The notes below the pieces were generated by a model that saw only the letters and a program-made list of their open reading frames with translations, had not been told where the DNA came from and ran no database searches. A program made the position numbers and the translations under genes. From Bacillota bacterium (GTDB taxonomy: Bacteria; Bacillota; Bacilli; Alicyclobacillales; SLC66): a stretch of DNA of 64,000 bases. The stretch is taken from the NCBI GenBank assembly GCA_021846285.1, contig JAJZCB010000003.1, positions 1 through 64,000 of the forward strand. Direction: 5' to 3'. Positions 61,095-64,000 of the stretch are shown in pieces (within the stretch, counting starts at the first letter, position 1; every line of letters begins with the position of its first letter).

Positions 61095-62612
61095 ATGGGT
61101 ACATTTCGCACCCTCACTGTCAGCGGCTTCTTAACGGTCGTGCTCGCCGCAGTCGATCTGCCCATGGCCTTCACGACACACCTGAGCAGTTGGATGACAG
61201 GTCGTACCGACCATGCCCTTACCTCCTTCGTTCGTGAACCTGCGACCAACAGACTGTTGACACCTGTGCAACCTGGTTCAGTGACCCTGAGAAAGTTTCC
61301 GTATCCGTATCGCGCCATGTTGGCGATCGCCTCCGACGCGGACGGTCTGACGTTCCGCAAATTTATACTCATTCACCGATACCTCAATACGTTTGAGAGA
61401 ACGCCCATGGGCAAGGGACTCGGCCTCGACGTCGCGGACTCGTTTTTTTTCTTTGTAGGAACGGATCGACCGGGCGCCATCGATACACATAACACGCCCT
61501 GGCAGGATCAAATGAGTTACTTTTACCGTCTGTCCACGAATGATCTTCGTGACGCTCGGGCGATTGTTCGTTTTAGCAGAATCGGCTGGATCGATTCTTT
61601 ACACGGTCTGGGCGACTTCTCGATGATCGATCAGAACAATACCCTGTTTGAGCGCCGATACGCGGAGACTGCGTTACAGGCATTGCGTGAAAACAGGCTT
61701 CGGTACACGGTCTGGATCAATCACGGTAACCGCAGCAATGTAGGCAATTTCGGAAATCCAGAGTCGACCTACCAACAGGGCGACCAGAAACAGTCGCCCT
61801 ATTATATCGCGGATCTGATTGTTCGGAGTGGTGTACAGTATATTTGGACGCGCCGTGACAGCGAGTTTGGTCTCAAGAGCATGCTGTATCCAATCACTTT
61901 GCGAGACGGGGTGAAACGCTGGGGATTTTACCGTTACACTGACGATGGATACGATCCGTGGGGCGATCTCCTGTGGAACTGGAATCCAATGAAGCTGGCC
62001 AAGCAGTTAAGCCCCGAGCATTTGCGAATGATTGAAACCGGGCATCTGTATTCGATCATCGCGCAGCATCTGGGCGGCAATGATATGGAAATTCCCATCT
62101 ACGGCGCCAATCTGCTTGCTCTGATAAACCTGGCGCACGCCTATCGCGAAGGACGGATACTGGTCGCACGCACGAGTCGACTTCTGCAATACAATGAAGT
62201 CCAGCAGTGGCTCCACTATACAGTCCGCTATACACGTGTTCACGCTGACATCGACATTGATCAGATCCGGGATCCAGTCCTGGGGTGGCGTCATCCAACG
62301 TTTGATGATTTGCGAGGCGTCACGTTCTATTCGTCCAGTCCGCGTCAGACGCGTTTCTTCCTGAATGGTCACTCTGTTCCACGCTCGCGATTGCAGTACA
62401 ACCACGCGGACTATACCGGAAGACCCAGCGTGAGCATTCCCTGGTGGCCGGAAAGCACTCTCGACGGCAGCCTGCAGCCTGGTTTCGCGAGCCACGCAAC
62501 AGACACTTCGCAAATAGAGCCAGGCAATGTGAAACCGCCCCGGCGGGTTCCCAATCGGCGCGGGATACTGAGCAAAACACCAATCTGGACTTGGCGTGAG
62601 GATCAGCTGTAA
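61095..62612 (+). CDS. Exported or membrane-anchored protein, possible polysaccharide-deacetylase fold
   Basis: This 505-residue protein has an N-terminal hydrophobic segment (TLTVSGFLTVVLAAVDLPMA) and a domain containing AMLAIASDADGLTF, DSLHGLGDFS and YTVWINHGNRSN. That arrangement recalls the metal-binding Asp and His motifs of polysaccharide deacetylases. A C-terminal beta region (GVTFYSSSPRQTRFFLNG) follows. The similarity is by eye only. The ATG at 61,095 follows GAGGG. It is a single gene, and its function in cell-surface glycan processing is an inference. Confidence 0.6.
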   Translation: MGTFRTLTVSGFLTVVLAAVDLPMAFTTHLSSWMTGRTDHALTSFVREPATNRLLTPVQPGSVTLRKFPYPYRAMLAIASDADGLTFRKFILIHRYLNTFERTPMGKGLGLDVADSFFFFVGTDRPGAIDTHNTPWQDQMSYFYRLSTNDLRDARAIVRFSRIGWIDSLHGLGDFSMIDQNNTLFERRYAETALQALRENRLRYTVWINHGNRSNVGNFGNPESTYQQGDQKQSPYYIADLIVRSGVQYIWTRRDSEFGLKSMLYPITLRDGVKRWGFYRYTDDGYDPWGDLLWNWNPMKLAKQLSPEHLRMIETGHLYSIIAQHLGGNDMEIPIYGANLLALINLAHAYREGRILVARTSRLLQYNEVQQWLHYTVRYTRVHADIDIDQIRDPVLGWRHPTFDDLRGVTFYSSSPRQTRFFLNGHSVPRSRLQYNHADYTGRPSVSIPWWPESTLDGSLQPGFASHATDTSQIEPGNVKPPRRVPNRRGILSKTPIWTWREDQL

Positions 62613-62770
62613 GAGACCGTTCGATAGGCGGTTGCCGCGACACGCACCCTGCCATGTTTTGACCGCATGCGGTTCAACATCTATACTGACGGGAGCAGTC
62701 ATCAACATCAGGTCTGCATCGCGCAACGAATAGCCAGGTCTTTGCGAAGGGGGCCCATTCACCCTCCAAA

Positions 62771-64000
62771 TGCTATATTCTGCCATTTCACTCGCTATCA
62801 TAGCCGTCCTGACCGCTGGTACGTTTGGGCTCGTCCGTCTCCCCTTGATCCGCCGCTTGAACATTCCCGATGTGGCGTTTTTCCTGACTGTCGGCGTCGG
62901 TGCGGATTTCGTCGCCCATGCACTCGGCTTTCATCCCGCGCGCATTCTTGCCCCTATTGCGCAGCCGAATCTGCTGTCAGGGGCGGCGGCATTGATCATT
63001 CTCTATGGCGGCGCTGAACTCACCCATGAAGTCATGCGAATCATCTGGAGACCAGTGCTCTCTCTGGCCACAGCGGGGGTCATGCTGAGCGCGGGAATCC
63101 TTGGCCTGCTGACTTGGATTCTCGGGATCGCCCACATGAGCCTCTTTGTGGCTCTCTTGCTGGGAGCCGTGCTGGCAGGAACCGATCCCGCGGTTCTCGT
63201 GTCCCTGCTGGACCAGGTGCCTCTGAATGAACGTGTGCGTGAAATGCTGATCGCCGAATCGGCGCTCAACGACCCGATGTCCGCCATGATCGCCACGACC
63301 ATGATCGCTTTTATGGTCGCACAGACTCACCACCACGGATCTGTCGCCACGAGCGTACTGGATACCGGGATACAGATTGTGGCCGCGCTTGTCGTCGGCG
63401 TGATCGCGGGCTGGTTTGCGCGGCGCATGCGGGCGCAGATCGCGAGTGTAACCGTCCGTACCATAGGTCTCTTTGCACTGATATCCGCTGTCTCATGGGG
63501 GCTTCATGCGAGCCCATTCCTGTCCGCGTTTGTCGCTGGACTAATCGCGCAACCTCTTGACCAGCATGTACATCCCCGCCATCAGCCAGACAGTGCCAAC
63601 GCGTCGCTGGTCCGACCGCGCAACCCACGCTTCGCGCGATGGAACGCTTTCCGAATGCAGAGGCCGGAGTCGCTGCAGCGCGTAGATCTGCGTATCTTGC
63701 ATGGACTGCTGTTTGTGGACAGGAGCTATATATTTCTGTTACTCGGATTGTCGTTTCCCACTCACGAAAGCCTTCAGGCCGTTTTGTTGGCGGTCGCCGT
63801 CGCCGCGCTTCTCGTCGTGGTTGCCAGACCTCTTTCAGTCGCCGGGGCCAAACTTGTTGCAGGACGCACGGTCAGTCGGCACGAAGCCGCATTTATGGCC
63901 TGCAATCGACAGACAGGCGTCATTCCAGCGCTGTTTGCGGCCGATCTCACGGAACTCCATGTTCCCCACGCCGCCTTTATCAGCCTCAGCGTCACAATCA
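62771..64000 (+). CDS. CPA-type cation/proton antiporter (partial, runs off the window)
   Basis: At least 410 codons are present, and the end lies beyond the window. The protein has about eleven hydrophobic helices. It has the CPA1-type signatures LAGTDPAVLVSLLDQV (ion-site Asp region) and LIAESALNDPMSAM, and a later YGGAELTHEV-like helix in the N-terminal half. It exchanges Na+ or K+ for H+ and would help pH homeostasis. The ribosome-binding site is weak, with AAGGGGG about 17 bases upstream. Confidence 0.82.

Overview
The window comes from the chromosome of a spore-forming Bacillota bacterium, most likely an acidophilic relative of Alicyclobacillaceae. That placement is an inference from a small acid-soluble spore protein Tlp, a YjcZ-like peptide, the yhaO-yhaN pair, an acetoin-dehydrogenase operon under sigma-54 control, and the general protein style. 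Ribosome-binding sites are strong AGGAGG types, and GTG or TTG starts are common.

Left chromosomal part (1-14.7 kb): tRNA-Arg(ACG), tlp, the DNA-repair pair yhaN/yhaO, a methyltransferase, and the operon acoA-acoB-acoC with its activator acoR. A -24/-12 promoter and a 25-bp palindrome lie in front of acoA. A cation-efflux protein follows, then a large serine recombinase (Int1).

Central part (15,046-41,822): a 26.8-kb integrated element whose ends can be read directly. The 8-bp core CAGTACAC occurs at 15,046-15,053 and 41,815-41,822. Joining the chromosomal halves restores one continuous small host gene. Joining the element halves gives a 42-bp imperfect palindrome next to the recombinase Int2, as expected of attP. 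The element has a temperate-phage layout. Rightward genes are a cI-like repressor, an ImmA-like protease, an Mrr-like nuclease, a BrnT/BrnA-like pair and Int2. A long leftward block carries a Cro-like regulator, many small proteins, C5 and N6-adenine DNA methyltransferases, DnaD-like and DnaC-like replication proteins and a RemA homologue. It continues with a run of tiny membrane proteins with overlapping starts, a secreted protein, a Zot-like ATPase, and a polyprenyl-phosphate-mannose module (ManC, Dpm1-GtrA, PIG-V-like) beside a large fibronectin-type surface protein. I see no HK97 capsid protein, portal, terminase, tail or conjugation genes. The order small coat-like protein, secreted protein, small membrane protein, Zot ATPase resembles filamentous phages (Inoviridae). 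The size, the DnaD/DnaC replication and the glycosylation genes do not. I propose an undescribed non-tailed (filamentous or membrane-enveloped) temperate virus.

Right chromosomal part (41.8-64 kb): the other half of the split host gene, a YjcZ-like peptide, a sugar-catabolism cluster (Gfo/Idh/MocA, ThuA-like, sugar-phosphate isomerase), a membrane protein, a CsoR-type repressor and an uncharacterised secreted-looking pair. Then come a PAS-GAF-GGDEF-EAL protein, a 1,907-residue repeat-rich adhesin divergent from a LuxR/MalT-type regulator, tRNA-Ser(TGA), an exported protein of unknown function and a truncated CPA-type cation/proton antiporter.
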